This document shows, piece by piece, positions 41,631 through 50,436 of a stretch of 64,000 nt of DNA. This stretch comes from Burkholderia cenocepacia (GTDB lineage Bacteria; Pseudomonadota; Gammaproteobacteria; Burkholderiales; Burkholderiaceae). Under the pieces are notes generated by a model. It was not told the origin of the DNA and did no database searches. It saw only the letters and a list, made by a program, of their open reading frames with translations. Position numbers and translations under genes: made by a program. How positions within the stretch are numbered: the stretch's first letter is position 1; every line of letters begins with the position of its first letter. Location of the stretch: positions 248,001 to 312,000 of the forward strand of contig NZ_UAQZ01000013.1 in NCBI RefSeq assembly GCF_900446215.1, given 5' to 3'.

Positions 41631-43124
41631 TTACGCGGCCGCCATGGCTTCCCGTACGAGGCGGCCGAGCGTGTCGAACGCTGCCTCGTGCACCGCATCG
41701 AATACGCGCGTGCAGGCGAGCCGGATATAGCCGTCGAAACGGTCCGAATTCGAGAAGATCGAACCGGGCGCGATCTTGACGCCATGTGCCAGCGCGGCGT
41801 CGAACAACGCATCGGAGCGCACGCCTTCCGGCAGCGCGATCCACAGCAGCATCCCGCCCGGCGGCTGGTTCATCCGCGTGCCGGCCGGGAAATGCCGCGC
41901 AATCGCGTCGATCGTCACGTCGCGCTGCACGCGCAGCTGTTCGCGGAACCGGTGCAGGTGCCGATCGAACGCGCCCGAGCCCACGAATTCGGCCGCCACC
42001 GCCTGCAGCAGCGCGGCGTTGTGCCGGCTGTGCGCGAATTTCAGCATCCTCACGCGCGCATGCCAGCGGCCCGCACTCATCCAGCCGAGCCGCATCCCGG
42101 GCGCCAGCACCTTGTTGAACGACGGGCAATAGATCACCGTGCCGTCGCAATCCCATGCCTTGACCGGCCTGACCGCGTGCGGCGCCTCGACGAGCTCGCG
42201 ATAAGGCTCGTCCTCGATCACGGCCACACCGTGGCGCGAGCACAGCGCGACGAGCGCGGCCTTGCGCTCGTCGGGCATCACGCAGCCGAGCGGGTTTTGC
42301 AGGTTCGGCACGACGACCACGGCCCGGATGTCCGGATAGGCTGCCAGCGCCACGTCGAGCGCCTCGATCGACAGGCCCGTCGTCGGGCTTGCCGGGATTT
42401 CGAGTGCCCGCAGGCCGAGGCTTTCGAGCAGCTGGATCAGCCCGAAGAAGGCCGGCGATTCGATCGCGATCGTGTCGCCGGGCCGCGCGACCGCACGCAG
42501 CGCGAGATTCACCGCGTCGACGCCGCCGCTCGTCGACATCACGTCGTCCGGCGTCAGCGTCACACCGTAGGACAACGCGCGTTTGGCCATCGTCTGCCGG
42601 AATTCGGGCGAACCGCCGACGGGCCCCGCATCGGTCAGCAACGTGGGTTTGCGCCGCAGCAGCCGGATCGCCAGCGCCTGCAGGCGCTCGGTCGGATACA
42701 GCGCGGCATGCGCGGAGGCGCCGCCGAGATTCAGCGCATCGGTCGCCGCGTTCGCACGGTCGATCACGCGCGAGACGCGTTCGTGCAGCCCCGCGAACGG
42801 CGGCTCGACACTCAGCGGCGGCCCGTCGCTTTCCGGCAGCGTGTCGAGCATGGCCGCCGCGCGGCGGCGCACGAAGTAACCCGAACGCGGTTTCGCATCG
42901 CACCAGCCCGTATCCTCGAGCCGCCGGAACGCCTGGATCGCGGTCGACAGGCTCACGCCGTGCTGCGCCATGCACGCACGGACCGACGGCATCCGGTCGC
43001 CGGGCGACAGCGTGCCGGCCGCGATGATGCGGCGGTAATGTTCGGCGAGCCGTTCGTAAAGCGGCTCGCCGTCCATCGGCAAAGGCGTACGGGAAGCGTC
43101 GGCGAAAGGCGTCATGCGGACCAT
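41631..43124 (-). CDS. MocR/PdxR-type regulator (GntR HTH fused to aminotransferase)
   Basis: A 497-residue fusion. Residues about 15-90 are a GntR winged helix (EPLYERLAEHYRRIIAAGTLSPGDRMPSVRACMAQHGVSLSTAIQAFRRLEDTGW). After a linker comes a fold-type I aminotransferase domain with NLQNPLGCVMPDERK, VIEDEPYREL and the PLP-binding SFNKVLAPGMRLGW (Lys338). MocR proteins use PLP or an aldimine as effector and rarely catalyse transamination. ATG 43124 has a purine-rich GGGGC upstream; ATG 43115 is an alternative giving 494 residues. It diverges from the DUF2917 gene, which is the likely target. The effector is unknown. Confidence 0.9.
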   Translation of the reverse strand: MVRMTPFADASRTPLPMDGEPLYERLAEHYRRIIAAGTLSPGDRMPSVRACMAQHGVSLSTAIQAFRRLEDTGWCDAKPRSGYFVRRRAAAMLDTLPESDGPPLSVEPPFAGLHERVSRVIDRANAATDALNLGGASAHAALYPTERLQALAIRLLRRKPTLLTDAGPVGGSPEFRQTMAKRALSYGVTLTPDDVMSTSGGVDAVNLALRAVARPGDTIAIESPAFFGLIQLLESLGLRALEIPASPTTGLSIEALDVALAAYPDIRAVVVVPNLQNPLGCVMPDERKAALVALCSRHGVAVIEDEPYRELVEAPHAVRPVKAWDCDGTVIYCPSFNKVLAPGMRLGWMSAGRWHARVRMLKFAHSRHNAALLQAVAAEFVGSGAFDRHLHRFREQLRVQRDVTIDAIARHFPAGTRMNQPPGGMLLWIALPEGVRSDALFDAALAHGVKIAPGSIFSNSDRFDGYIRLACTRVFDAVHEAAFDTLGRLVREAMAAA

Positions 43125-43327
43125 CGTGCCCGTGCCCCATCGCGCACGCCAGATACAGATTCGAGGGAAACCCACCGATACAGCAGCGCGAAACCGCCGC
43201 CTGCACCGCAACAGATTCCCGTCCCCTGAATCTGTCGTGCGCGCGTCCGTTTCCCTAACCTGATTGCACGCTGTCGCCTCGTCGTCGCGAGGCCGCGCAA
43301 CCGGAGCAACCGGGAAAAGGAATCGCC

Positions 43328-43678
43328 ATGCGGACGCAACACCTCCGGCTCGACGCCGGGCAAAGCCACTTTGCGTGGTTCGACAAGGGCAGTCAGCTGA
43401 TCGTGCTGGATGGCGCGCTGGCGGTCACGCTGCGCCACGGCGGGCTCGACTGGCTACCCGATGCACCGCAATACATTCGCCGCGAACTCGACGAGGGCGA
43501 ATGCCTGACGCTCGAAACCGCCGGTCACGTCGCGCTGTCGGCTGGCGGCCGCGGCGTGGTCAGCACGGCGATCGTGGCCCCCTCGGGCCGAAGCAGCATG
43601 CTCGCGGTGTGGCGCGACATCCTGCGCCGACTGGCCGGGCGACTGCACGGCGGCCGGCACGTGAACGAGCATGTCTGA
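43328..43678 (+). CDS. DUF2917-family protein
   Basis: A 116-residue protein with a compact beta-rich pattern: an N-terminal strand pair (LRLDAGQSHFAWFDKGSQLIVLDGALAVTLRH), then IRRELDEGECLTLETAGHVALSAGGRGVV, which fits DUF2917, a small cupin-like family of unknown function common in Burkholderia. The C-terminal 30 residues (VWRDILRRLAGRLHGGRHVNEHV) are basic and His-rich. It is transcribed divergently from the MocR regulator; such DUF2917/regulator pairs suggest direct control. No metal site can be assigned with confidence. Confidence 0.72.
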   Translation: MRTQHLRLDAGQSHFAWFDKGSQLIVLDGALAVTLRHGGLDWLPDAPQYIRRELDEGECLTLETAGHVALSAGGRGVVSTAIVAPSGRSSMLAVWRDILRRLAGRLHGGRHVNEHV

Positions 43679-43786
43679 CATCGCGGCTTGCCCGCCGTGA
43701 GCCACGCCGGAAAGTCACCGCATCATCGCGGTGACCGATGCACCCGTGATGTTCCGTGCAATCGTGCCAAGCGAACGTCCCGCGCG

Positions 43787-44209
43787 TCACCGCCCGTTCC
43801 GCCAGCGCTCGATCCACTCGAACAACGCCATCCCGGCCAGCATCGCGACGACGAACCCGATCCCCTTGGCCGACCCGAAGCCGATCGACACGATCGCGGG
43901 CCCCGGGCAGAACCCGGCAATTCCCCAGCCGATGCCGAACGCCGCACTTCCCGCGACCAGGCGCACGGTAATCGTCCGCACCGCCGGCAGTTGCATCGGC
44001 AGGCCGAGCCAAGAGCGGGTCCGGCGCTTCGCCCACGCGAACGCGAACACCGCAACACCGGTCGCGCCCGCCATCACGAACGCGAGCGACGGATCCCAGC
44101 GGCCCGCCAGGTCGAGAAAACCGAGCACCTTCTGCGGATCGGCCATGCCCGACACGATCAGGCCGACGCCGAACAGCAACCCCGCCAGAAACGCGAATCC
44201 TGCCTGCAT
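43787..44209 (-). CDS. YeeE/YedE-type sulfur transporter, second half
   Basis: A 140-residue membrane protein with four hydrophobic segments. The motif GWGIAGFCPGPAIVSIGFG carries the conserved Cys of the YeeE/YedE (TsuA/PmpAB-like) family, which passes thiosulfate or polysulfide sulfur across the inner membrane. It follows its partner with a 1-base gap, giving the split two-gene form of a protein that is one chain in TsuA. With the BigR-like regulator upstream it forms a sulfide- or persulfide-response unit. Dioxygenase or rhodanese genes often found with it are absent here. Confidence 0.85.
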   Translation of the reverse strand: MQAGFAFLAGLLFGVGLIVSGMADPQKVLGFLDLAGRWDPSLAFVMAGATGVAVFAFAWAKRRTRSWLGLPMQLPAVRTITVRLVAGSAAFGIGWGIAGFCPGPAIVSIGFGSAKGIGFVVAMLAGMALFEWIERWRNGR

Positions 44210-44210
44210 G

Positions 44211-44645
44211 TCAGCCTCCCGCCACGTGCAGCCGCACGAAGACGGTCGCGAAGCCCGCGACCATGAAGGTCGCCGTCGCGACCACCGAACGCAGCGCCCC
44301 GCGCGACATCCCGCATACGCCGTGACCGCTCGTGCAGCCGCCCGCGTACCGCGTGCCGATCCCGACCAGCAGCCCGGCCGCGAGCAGTTCAGGCCAACCG
44401 GCGTCGATCCGGGGCGTCAGGCTGCTCCCGGCGACGTGCATCGCAACGGGCGCAACGATCATCCCGGCGATGAACGCGACGCGCCAGCCGCGCTCCGCGC
44501 CGCCCGCGGCGAGCAAACCGCCGACGATCCCGCTGATGCCGGCGATCCGGCCGTTGAGCGCGACGAGCCACGCGGCCGCGAGCCCGATCAGCACGCCACC
44601 GGCCAGCGACAGCCACGGCGTGAAATGAAGCGCATCAACCTGCAT
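44211..44645 (-). CDS. YeeE/YedE-type sulfur transporter, first half
   Basis: A 144-residue membrane protein, partner of the preceding entry. The conserved motif is YAGGCTSGHGVCGMSRGALRS (the CTSGHGVCG loop with two Cys), seen in all YeeE/YedE proteins and essential for sulfur transfer in studied members. Four hydrophobic segments are visible. The start overlaps the ArsR-type gene end by 11 bases, so the three genes form one transcript. It likely forms a heterodimer with the second half. Confidence 0.87.
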   Translation of the reverse strand: MQVDALHFTPWLSLAGGVLIGLAAAWLVALNGRIAGISGIVGGLLAAGGAERGWRVAFIAGMIVAPVAMHVAGSSLTPRIDAGWPELLAAGLLVGIGTRYAGGCTSGHGVCGMSRGALRSVVATATFMVAGFATVFVRLHVAGG

Positions 44646-44985
44646 CGCGCGCCTCCTTCGCGGTCGCCCCGCAGAACTGCTCGTACAGCACGCCCATCAC
44701 CGCGACCACGGCCGGACTGTCGAGCGAATAGCGGATGGTCTTGCCTTCCCGGCGGGTACGAACCAGCGCGTTGTCGCGCAACACGCCGAGCTGCTGCGAC
44801 AGCGTCGGTTGATGGATGTCCAGTCGCGCCTCGAGATCGCTCACGCAGCACTCGCCCTGCGACAGTTCGCACAGCAGCAGCAGCCGGTCGGGATTCGACA
44901 TGACCTTGAGGAGCGCGCAGGCCGATTCGGCGGCGGCGCGCATCTGGTCGGGCGCGGGCAGCCCGGCGGGGAGATCGTCGTTCAT
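44635..44985 (-). CDS. ArsR-family regulator of the BigR/SqrR/YgaV type
   Basis: A 116-residue winged-helix repressor. The recognition region is DLEARLDIHQPTLSQQLGVLRDNALVRTRREGKTIRYSL. Cysteines lie at 39, 46, 47 and 105 (GECCVSD and YEQFCGA). A Cys in helix 2 and one in the last helix form the di- or tetrasulfide switch in BigR and SqrR, so the pair here is consistent with persulfide sensing rather than metal binding; no arsenic-type CVCDL motif is present. It heads the operon with the YeeE/YedE pair. A perfect palindrome lies 28 bases upstream and is its likely operator. Confidence 0.87.
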   Translation of the reverse strand: MNDDLPAGLPAPDQMRAAAESACALLKVMSNPDRLLLLCELSQGECCVSDLEARLDIHQPTLSQQLGVLRDNALVRTRREGKTIRYSLDSPAVVAVMGVLYEQFCGATAKEARDAG

Positions 44986-45012
44986 CGGAGCGGGAATACG
45001 ATTAAGGAATGG

Positions 45013-45036
45013 ACATTATATCCATTTATATAATGT
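45013..45036 (-). promoter_or_regulatory. Putative BigR-like operator
   Basis: ACATTATAT-N6-ATATAATGT has perfect 9-bp arms and is AT-rich in a GC-rich setting. It lies 28 bases before the regulator's start, probably over the promoter (TATAAT occurs within it). AT-rich inverted repeats of this form are typical BigR sites. Confidence 0.65.
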
Positions 45037-45084
45037 TGTATCCCGCTGCTTGCCGGACCGGCAATCCGGCCGCCCCTCCTTCGA

Positions 45085-46446
45085 TCAGGCCTGCCTGCCC
45101 GCCATCCCGTCGGCGGCCGCCGCGCGTACCACACCCGCGCGCACCACGCCGAGCGCCAGCACCGCGAGCGCCGCGATCACGCATGGCGCGGCAACGACGG
45201 CGAACGCGGTCGACAGCGGCACGCCCATCGCCAGCATCGCGCCGCCCGCCATCGAGCCGACCACCGAGCCGCCGCGACCGATCCCGTTCGCCCAGCTCAC
45301 GCCGGTCGTCCGGCACTCGGTCGGATAGAACGCGGCCGATAGCGCGTTCGCCCCCACCTGCGAGCCGGATACGCAGAAGCCGGCGGCGAACACCGCGAGC
45401 GCGGCACCCCACGGCGACGCGGCGAACACGCCGATCGCCGCGACGCACGCACCGGCCGCCGCATAGCTGCAGGCCAGCACGCGATGCGGATCGAAGCGGT
45501 CCATCAGCCAGCCGAGAATGATCGCGCCGAGCGTGCCGCCGACCTGGAACATCGCGGTCACGCGCGCGGCCGTCTGCAGCGTCGCGCCAGTCGTGCGCAG
45601 CAGCGTCGGCAGCCAGCTCGACAGCAGGTAAATGACCAGCAGGCTCATGAAGAACGTGAGCCACAGCAGCAGCGTGCCGCGCAGCAGGTCGGCGGCGAAC
45701 AGCCGGCCGAGCGGCGACCCGACCGGCTTTCCGGCGGGCGCGATGAACGACGCATGCGCGAGATGCGGATCCGGTGCGATACGGCCGAGCATCGTCGCGA
45801 TCCGCGCTGACGGCGCGCCCTGGTTGACGAGATAGCGCACCGACTCCGGCAGTCGCCACGCGAGCAGCGGCAGGAGCAGCAGCGGCGCCGCGCCGCCGAC
45901 GACCAGCACCGCGCGCCAGCCGTGGTGCTCGATCAGCGACGCGGCCGCGAGCCCGCCGAGCGCGGAACCGATCGTGAAGCCGCAGAACATCGTCGTCACG
46001 AGCAGCGAGCGACGGCGCGCCGGGCAGTATTCGGACGTCAGCGTGATCGCATTCGGCATCGCGCCGCCGAGCCCGAGCCCGGTCACGAAGCGCCACACGA
46101 TCAGCTCGGTCAGGCTACCCGCGCTCGCCGACGCGGCACTCGCGATGCCGAAGCACGCGACGCACGCGAGCAGCAGGCGCTTGCGGCCGAACCGGTCGCC
46201 GAACGGCCCGAACACGAGCGCGCCGGCCATCAGCCCGGCCAACCCCGCGCCGAATACCGGCGCGAGCCGCGCGGGCGACAAGCCCCATTCCGCGCGGATG
46301 ACGGGTGCGATGAACCCGATCGACGCGGTATCGAATCCGTCGATCGCGACGATCAGAAAGCACAGGACGACGATCGCGGCCTGAAACGGCGCAATGCGAT
46401 GCCGGTCGATCCATTCGCTGACGTCGATGGACAGCGTATCGGCCAT
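45085..46446 (-). CDS. MFS aromatic-acid:H+ symporter, probable 3-hydroxybenzoate importer
   Basis: A 453-residue major facilitator of the AAHS group (PcaK/BenK/GenK-like). The group signature is IDGFDTASIGFIAPVIRAEWGLSPARLAPVFGAGLAGLMAGALVFGPFGDRFGRKRLL, including the conserved Asp in DGFD and the DRFGRKR loop between helices 2 and 3; the second half repeats the loop as GWLMDRFDPHRVL. Twelve membrane segments fit. The start at 46446 (MADTLSIDVSEW) has GGAGACACC upstream. It is the last gene of the gentisate cluster and should import 3-hydroxybenzoate or gentisate. Confidence 0.9.
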   Translation of the reverse strand: MADTLSIDVSEWIDRHRIAPFQAAIVVLCFLIVAIDGFDTASIGFIAPVIRAEWGLSPARLAPVFGAGLAGLMAGALVFGPFGDRFGRKRLLLACVACFGIASAASASAGSLTELIVWRFVTGLGLGGAMPNAITLTSEYCPARRRSLLVTTMFCGFTIGSALGGLAAASLIEHHGWRAVLVVGGAAPLLLLPLLAWRLPESVRYLVNQGAPSARIATMLGRIAPDPHLAHASFIAPAGKPVGSPLGRLFAADLLRGTLLLWLTFFMSLLVIYLLSSWLPTLLRTTGATLQTAARVTAMFQVGGTLGAIILGWLMDRFDPHRVLACSYAAAGACVAAIGVFAASPWGAALAVFAAGFCVSGSQVGANALSAAFYPTECRTTGVSWANGIGRGGSVVGSMAGGAMLAMGVPLSTAFAVVAAPCVIAALAVLALGVVRAGVVRAAAADGMAGRQA

Positions 46447-46526
46447 GATGGTGTCTCCTCCAGGAAGGCGGCGCGCGTCGTCTGTCGTTGAAATGCGCGC
46501 CGCCGGAATCGGGCTGAACGGGTGCG

Positions 46527-47735
46527 CTATGCGGCCGTCTTCAGGCAATCCTCCGCACGCCAGCCGTGCAGCCAGTCGAGCGCGTCGTAGAACTGCGCGT
46601 CGGTGCGCCCGACCCACAGCCCGTTGCGCACCTGCCGCTCGACGCCCTTCGCGTGGTAGATCCGCCCCATCTCGCGCGCCGAATACAGCACGCGTGCGGT
46701 GCGTGGAATCCGCACGCGTTCGTACAGCGCGAACGCGGCCTCGAAATCGCCGTCGGTCTGCGCAACGGCCGCGCCGAGCGTCACCGCGTCCTCGAGCGCC
46801 TGGCACGCGCCCTGCGCGATGTATTGCGTCATCGGATGCGCGGCGTCGCCGAGCACCGTCGCGCGGCCCGCGCTCCAGCGCTCGACCGGATCGCGATCGG
46901 CGGTCGCCCAGCGCTTCCATGACGTCGGCCGGTCGAGCATCTGTTTCGGCAGCGGATGGATGCCGTCGAAGTACGACAGCACTTCTTCCTTGCTGCCGTC
47001 GCGCACGCCCCAGGTCTCCTGCTCGCGGCTGTGGAACGTGACGACCAGGTTGTACTGGCGCCCGCCGCGCAGCGGATAGTGAACCAGATGGCAATGCGGG
47101 CCGGCCCATACGACCGGCGCATTGATCTGCAAATCCTTCGGCATGTTGTCGACCTCGACCACCGCGCGATACACGACATGGCCCGTCACGCGATGCGCAT
47201 CGCCGATCAGCGCCTGACGGATCGCGGATTTCACGCCGTCGCAGCCGATCACCGCGTCGGCACGATAGCGTTCGCCGTGCTGGTCGATCACGGTCACGCC
47301 GTTGCCGTCCTGCTCGAACCCGCACACCTGCGTGCTCGTCCGGAATTCGATCAGCGGGTGATCCTTGACCGCCTCGTAGATCGACAGGTGAATGTCCGCG
47401 CGATGAATCACCGCATACGGATTGCCGAAACGGTCGCGATACGCGGCGCCCGTATCGATGCGCGCGACCTCGCGTGCATCGATCGCATCCATCAGTTGCA
47501 GCCAGTCGGTCAACACCGCGCGACCGCGCGCTGCCTCGCCGACACCCAGCGCATCGAGCGCGTTGAACGCGTTCGCGGCGAGCTGGATGCCCGCACCGAT
47601 CTCGCCGATCCGTTCTGCCTGTTCGAGCAGCTTCACGCGAATGCCCTGACGCGCGAGCGCCAGCGCCGTCGCGAGCCCGCCGATACCGCCGCCGATCACG
47701 AGTACGCGCCGGCCGTCGTTGATTGTCTCGCCCAT
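46527..47735 (-). CDS. 3-hydroxybenzoate 6-monooxygenase
   Basis: A 402-residue FAD-dependent aromatic hydroxylase that converts 3-hydroxybenzoate to gentisate with NADH and O2 (homologues: XlnD, NagX, MhbM). The FAD motif is VLVIGGGIGGLATALALARQG; the second motif is AVIGCDGVKSAIR (DG motif), the third VLGDAAHPMTQYIAQGACQALEDA (GD motif). Length is normal. The family resemblance is to 3HB6H and salicylate hydroxylases; the neighbouring gentisate genes decide for 3HB6H. It lies 32 bases after the maleylpyruvate isomerase gene. Confidence 0.9.
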   Translation of the reverse strand: MGETINDGRRVLVIGGGIGGLATALALARQGIRVKLLEQAERIGEIGAGIQLAANAFNALDALGVGEAARGRAVLTDWLQLMDAIDAREVARIDTGAAYRDRFGNPYAVIHRADIHLSIYEAVKDHPLIEFRTSTQVCGFEQDGNGVTVIDQHGERYRADAVIGCDGVKSAIRQALIGDAHRVTGHVVYRAVVEVDNMPKDLQINAPVVWAGPHCHLVHYPLRGGRQYNLVVTFHSREQETWGVRDGSKEEVLSYFDGIHPLPKQMLDRPTSWKRWATADRDPVERWSAGRATVLGDAAHPMTQYIAQGACQALEDAVTLGAAVAQTDGDFEAAFALYERVRIPRTARVLYSAREMGRIYHAKGVERQVRNGLWVGRTDAQFYDALDWLHGWRAEDCLKTAA

Positions 47736-47767
47736 GTTCGTCTCCTGCGTCTATGACGCGATTCGTG

Positions 47768-48409
47768 TTACGCGACGTAGTCCGGTTGCCGCTGCGGTTG
47801 CGCGGCCTCGAACGCCGGTTCGTGCCGCGCGTGCTCGACCACCGCGAGGCAGCGCGGATACGCGCTCAGGTCGCAATCCATCCGCAACGCGTTCGCGACC
47901 TGCGGCACCAGGCACACGTCGGCCAGCGTCGGCGCATCGCCGAAACACCACGGGCCCGCGTTCGCGCGGGCCAGCAGCCGCTCGACGCCGGCCATCCCTT
48001 CCGCGACCCAGTGCCGGTACCACGCACTCTTCTGTTGCGGCGTGACCTTCAGCTCGCTGTCGAGATAGCGCAGCACGCGCAGGTTGTTGACCGGATGGAT
48101 GTCGCACGCGATCAGCGCGGCGAGTTCCAGCACGCGCGCCCGGCGCCGCGGTTCGAGCGGAATCAGCCGAGGCGTCGGCTGGATCTGGTCGAGGTAATCG
48201 AGGATCGCGAGCGACTGGCCGAGACGGAAATCGTCGTCGGTCAGCGCCGGCACCGCGGCCGACGGGTTCACCTGCGCGATGTAATCGGCGTCGCGATGCT
48301 CGCCGGTGCGGATGTTCACCGGCAGCGTGTCGTACGGCAGCCCTTTCAGCGCGAGCGCGATGCGCACCCGGTAGGAAGTCGAACTGTTGAAGAAGCTATG
48401 CAGTTGCAC
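47768..48409 (-). CDS. Maleylpyruvate isomerase, zeta-class GST
   Basis: A 213-residue zeta-class glutathione transferase that isomerises maleylpyruvate to fumarylpyruvate using glutathione. The class motif SSTSYRVRIALALKG near the N-terminus (usual form SSxSxRVRIAL) and VNPSAAVPALTDD, QSLAILDYLD for glutathione binding are present. I chose a GTG start at 48409 (giving MQLHSFFNSS) because zeta GSTs begin here and an AAAGG site stands upstream; the frame's earlier Met would add 14 uncharacteristic residues. It follows the hydrolase gene by 34 bases. Confidence 0.9.
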   Translation of the reverse strand: MQLHSFFNSSTSYRVRIALALKGLPYDTLPVNIRTGEHRDADYIAQVNPSAAVPALTDDDFRLGQSLAILDYLDQIQPTPRLIPLEPRRRARVLELAALIACDIHPVNNLRVLRYLDSELKVTPQQKSAWYRHWVAEGMAGVERLLARANAGPWCFGDAPTLADVCLVPQVANALRMDCDLSAYPRCLAVVEHARHEPAFEAAQPQRQPDYVA

Positions 48410-48443
48410 GATGTGACCTTTCGAGGAAAGCGACGAACGGGCG

Positions 48444-49142
48444 TCAGACCACACGCACGGTCAGCTCGCCGAGACGCTCGACGCCGACCTTCATCACGTC
48501 GCCCGCGACCACCGGCCCGACCCCTTCGGGCGTGCCGGTAAAGATCACGTCGCCCGGTTCGAGGCGGAAGAACTTCGACAGGTCGGCCACCGTTTCCGCG
48601 ACCGACCAGATCAGGTGCGACACGTCGCTCTTCTGCCTGGTCGCGCCGTTGACGGTCAGCCACAGGCCGCCCTGCTCGACGTGTCCGACGTCGCTCGCCC
48701 GATGCACGGGCCCGAGCGGCGCCGAACGGTCGAACGCCTTGCCGATTTCCCACGGCCGCCCCATCTCGCGCATCTTCATCTGCAGGTCGCGGCGCGTCAT
48801 GTCGAGGCCCACCGCATAGCCCCACACGTGGTCGAGCGCGCGTTCGAGCGGAATGTCCGAACCGCCCTTGCCGATCACCGCGACGAGTTCGGCTTCGTAG
48901 TGATAGTTCTGCGTCTGCGACGGATACGCGAGATCGAGCGTCTCGCCGTACGCCACCGGCACGATCGAATCGGCGGGCTTGCAGAAGAAGAACGGCGGCT
49001 CGCGATCGGGATCGAAGCCCATCTCGCGCGCATGGGCCGCGTAGTTGCGGCCGACGCAATAGACGCGGCGAACCGCAAATCGGGCATCGCTGCCGGCAAC
49101 GGGCAGCGCTACCGGCGCTTCGGGCGGGAATACGAAAGTCAT
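48444..49142 (-). CDS. Fumarylpyruvate hydrolase, FAH family
   Basis: A 232-residue fumarylacetoacetate-hydrolase-fold enzyme that splits fumarylpyruvate to fumarate and pyruvate. The conserved blocks are VYCVGRNYAAHAREMG, PFFFCKPADSIVP, NYHYEAELVAVIGKGG (metal Glu residues), GYAVGLDMTRRDLQ and GDVIFTGTPEGVGPV. The start at 49142 (MTFVFPPEAPV) is preferred for its GGAG ribosome site eight bases upstream; an ATG seven codons earlier lacks one. It is the third step enzyme of the gentisate pathway in this operon. Confidence 0.92.
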   Translation of the reverse strand: MTFVFPPEAPVALPVAGSDARFAVRRVYCVGRNYAAHAREMGFDPDREPPFFFCKPADSIVPVAYGETLDLAYPSQTQNYHYEAELVAVIGKGGSDIPLERALDHVWGYAVGLDMTRRDLQMKMREMGRPWEIGKAFDRSAPLGPVHRASDVGHVEQGGLWLTVNGATRQKSDVSHLIWSVAETVADLSKFFRLEPGDVIFTGTPEGVGPVVAGDVMKVGVERLGELTVRVV

Positions 49143-49229
49143 GAACGGCTCCAGCGTAGACATGAATGAAGGGGCGCGCGCCGCGACTTCGGCGGCGCGC
49201 GGAAAACGGATCGTGGACGGCCGTCGGCG

Positions 49230-50273
49230 TCAGTCGCGCGCTTCGCGCAGCAGGTTCAGCGCGGACAGCACGGGCCGGTCGGAATAGCTGAACAGCACGC
49301 TGTCGGACGACGCCGACAGCCGCACCGGCGCCCACGACGGCGCGACGAAGATGTCGTGCGGCGCGAACGCGAACGCCTGGTCGCCGATCAGCGCGGCGCC
49401 GCGGCCTTCGACGACGCAATAGATCGTCGCGTCGGTGCTGCGATACGTGCGGCCGTCGAAGCCCGCGGGCAGGAACTGCATGAAGGTGGCGATGGTCGGC
49501 ATCGGCCAGCCGCCCGTCGCGGGGTTCACGTAGCGCAGCTTCACGCCGTCCCACGCATCGAGTTCGCCGTTCCGGTACAGCGCGTCGAGCGCCTCGCGGC
49601 TGCGCGCATACGGATAGCTGAACACCGGCGACGTCGGATCGCTCACGCGATGCCGCACCGGCACCATGTTGTGACCGAAGCGCGCGAAGCTGTCGCCTTC
49701 CGGACGATTCACCGGCTGCACGGCTTCCGGGAAGTTCTCCGCGAAACCGGCGTCGAGGTGCGCGAGCAGCGGGATGTCGAGCCCGTCGAGCCACACGACC
49801 GGCTCGCCGCCGTCTTCCACCGACGGATTGCCGTGGTCGTGCCACGCCCACGACGGCGTGATGATGAAGTCGCCGGGATGCATCGTCGTGCGCTCGCCGT
49901 TCACGGCCGTCCACGCGCCGCGCCCTTCGACGATGAAACGCAGCGCCGACTGCGTATGACGGTGGCTCGGCGCGATCTCGCCCGGCAGGATCAGCTGCAG
50001 CCCCGCGTACAGGCTCGGCGTCATGCTCGACTTGCCCGGCAGCCCAGGGTTCTCGAGCACCAGCACGCGACGCACCGCTTCTTCGGCGCTGATCACGCTG
50101 CCGGCCTGCATCACGAGGTCGCGTATCTGTGCGTACTTCCAGATCGCGGCCTGCGCGGCCGGCTGCGGCGAGGTCGGCACGAGGTTGTGCAGCGATTCCC
50201 ACAGCGGCGCCAGGCGCTGCTCGGCGATTCGTGCGTAGTAAGCGGCGCGTGTCGCGTCCGGATGGGTCGTCAT
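49230..50273 (-). CDS. Gentisate 1,2-dioxygenase
   Basis: A 347-residue bicupin iron(II) dioxygenase that opens the gentisate ring to maleylpyruvate. The iron site in the N-terminal cupin is PSHRHTQSALRFIVEG with His104 and His106; the later His of DHGNPS (HDHG region) completes the triad. The second cupin (TIYCVVEGRGAALIGDQAFAFAPHDIFVAPSW) keeps the fold. It is the first gene of the minus-strand 3-hydroxybenzoate operon and faces the LysR gene. The start at 50273 (MTTHPDATRAA) has an AGGAGAC ribosome site. Confidence 0.95.
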   Translation of the reverse strand: MTTHPDATRAAYYARIAEQRLAPLWESLHNLVPTSPQPAAQAAIWKYAQIRDLVMQAGSVISAEEAVRRVLVLENPGLPGKSSMTPSLYAGLQLILPGEIAPSHRHTQSALRFIVEGRGAWTAVNGERTTMHPGDFIITPSWAWHDHGNPSVEDGGEPVVWLDGLDIPLLAHLDAGFAENFPEAVQPVNRPEGDSFARFGHNMVPVRHRVSDPTSPVFSYPYARSREALDALYRNGELDAWDGVKLRYVNPATGGWPMPTIATFMQFLPAGFDGRTYRSTDATIYCVVEGRGAALIGDQAFAFAPHDIFVAPSWAPVRLSASSDSVLFSYSDRPVLSALNLLREARD

Positions 50274-50436
50274 GATGTCTCCTGCGGGTCGGCCGATCGG
50301 GTCGGCGCTATGTCGGGGCGGGGACCGTACTGCAGTCCGTCAGCAGATTTATATTCGACGCAGACATACCCGGTAAAATGGTCAAATCATCTGATCCATA
50401 TATTTCTGGATATACCTACCTGCAACGAGGCATGCA
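50274..50436. promoter_or_regulatory. Divergent promoter region of the gentisate operon with LysR box
   Basis: TCAAATCATCTGA (50382-50394) fits the LysR T-N11-A pattern with TCA/TGA arms and lies 43 bases before the LysR start. Around it ATGGTCA and TGATCCAT form a longer imperfect inverted repeat. An AT-rich stretch follows (50395-50418). Confidence 0.45.

Noticed and set aside
41290..43206. A 638-codon minus-strand frame overlapping the MocR gene
   Set aside because: Arginine-rich shadow; the MocR frame has the HTH and PLP-lysine motifs and a sensible start.
50395..50418. AT-rich imperfect repeat (CCATATATTTCTGGATATACC-like) as a second operator of the gentisate operon
   Set aside because: The arms do not match well enough and AT-rich sequence is expected at promoters.
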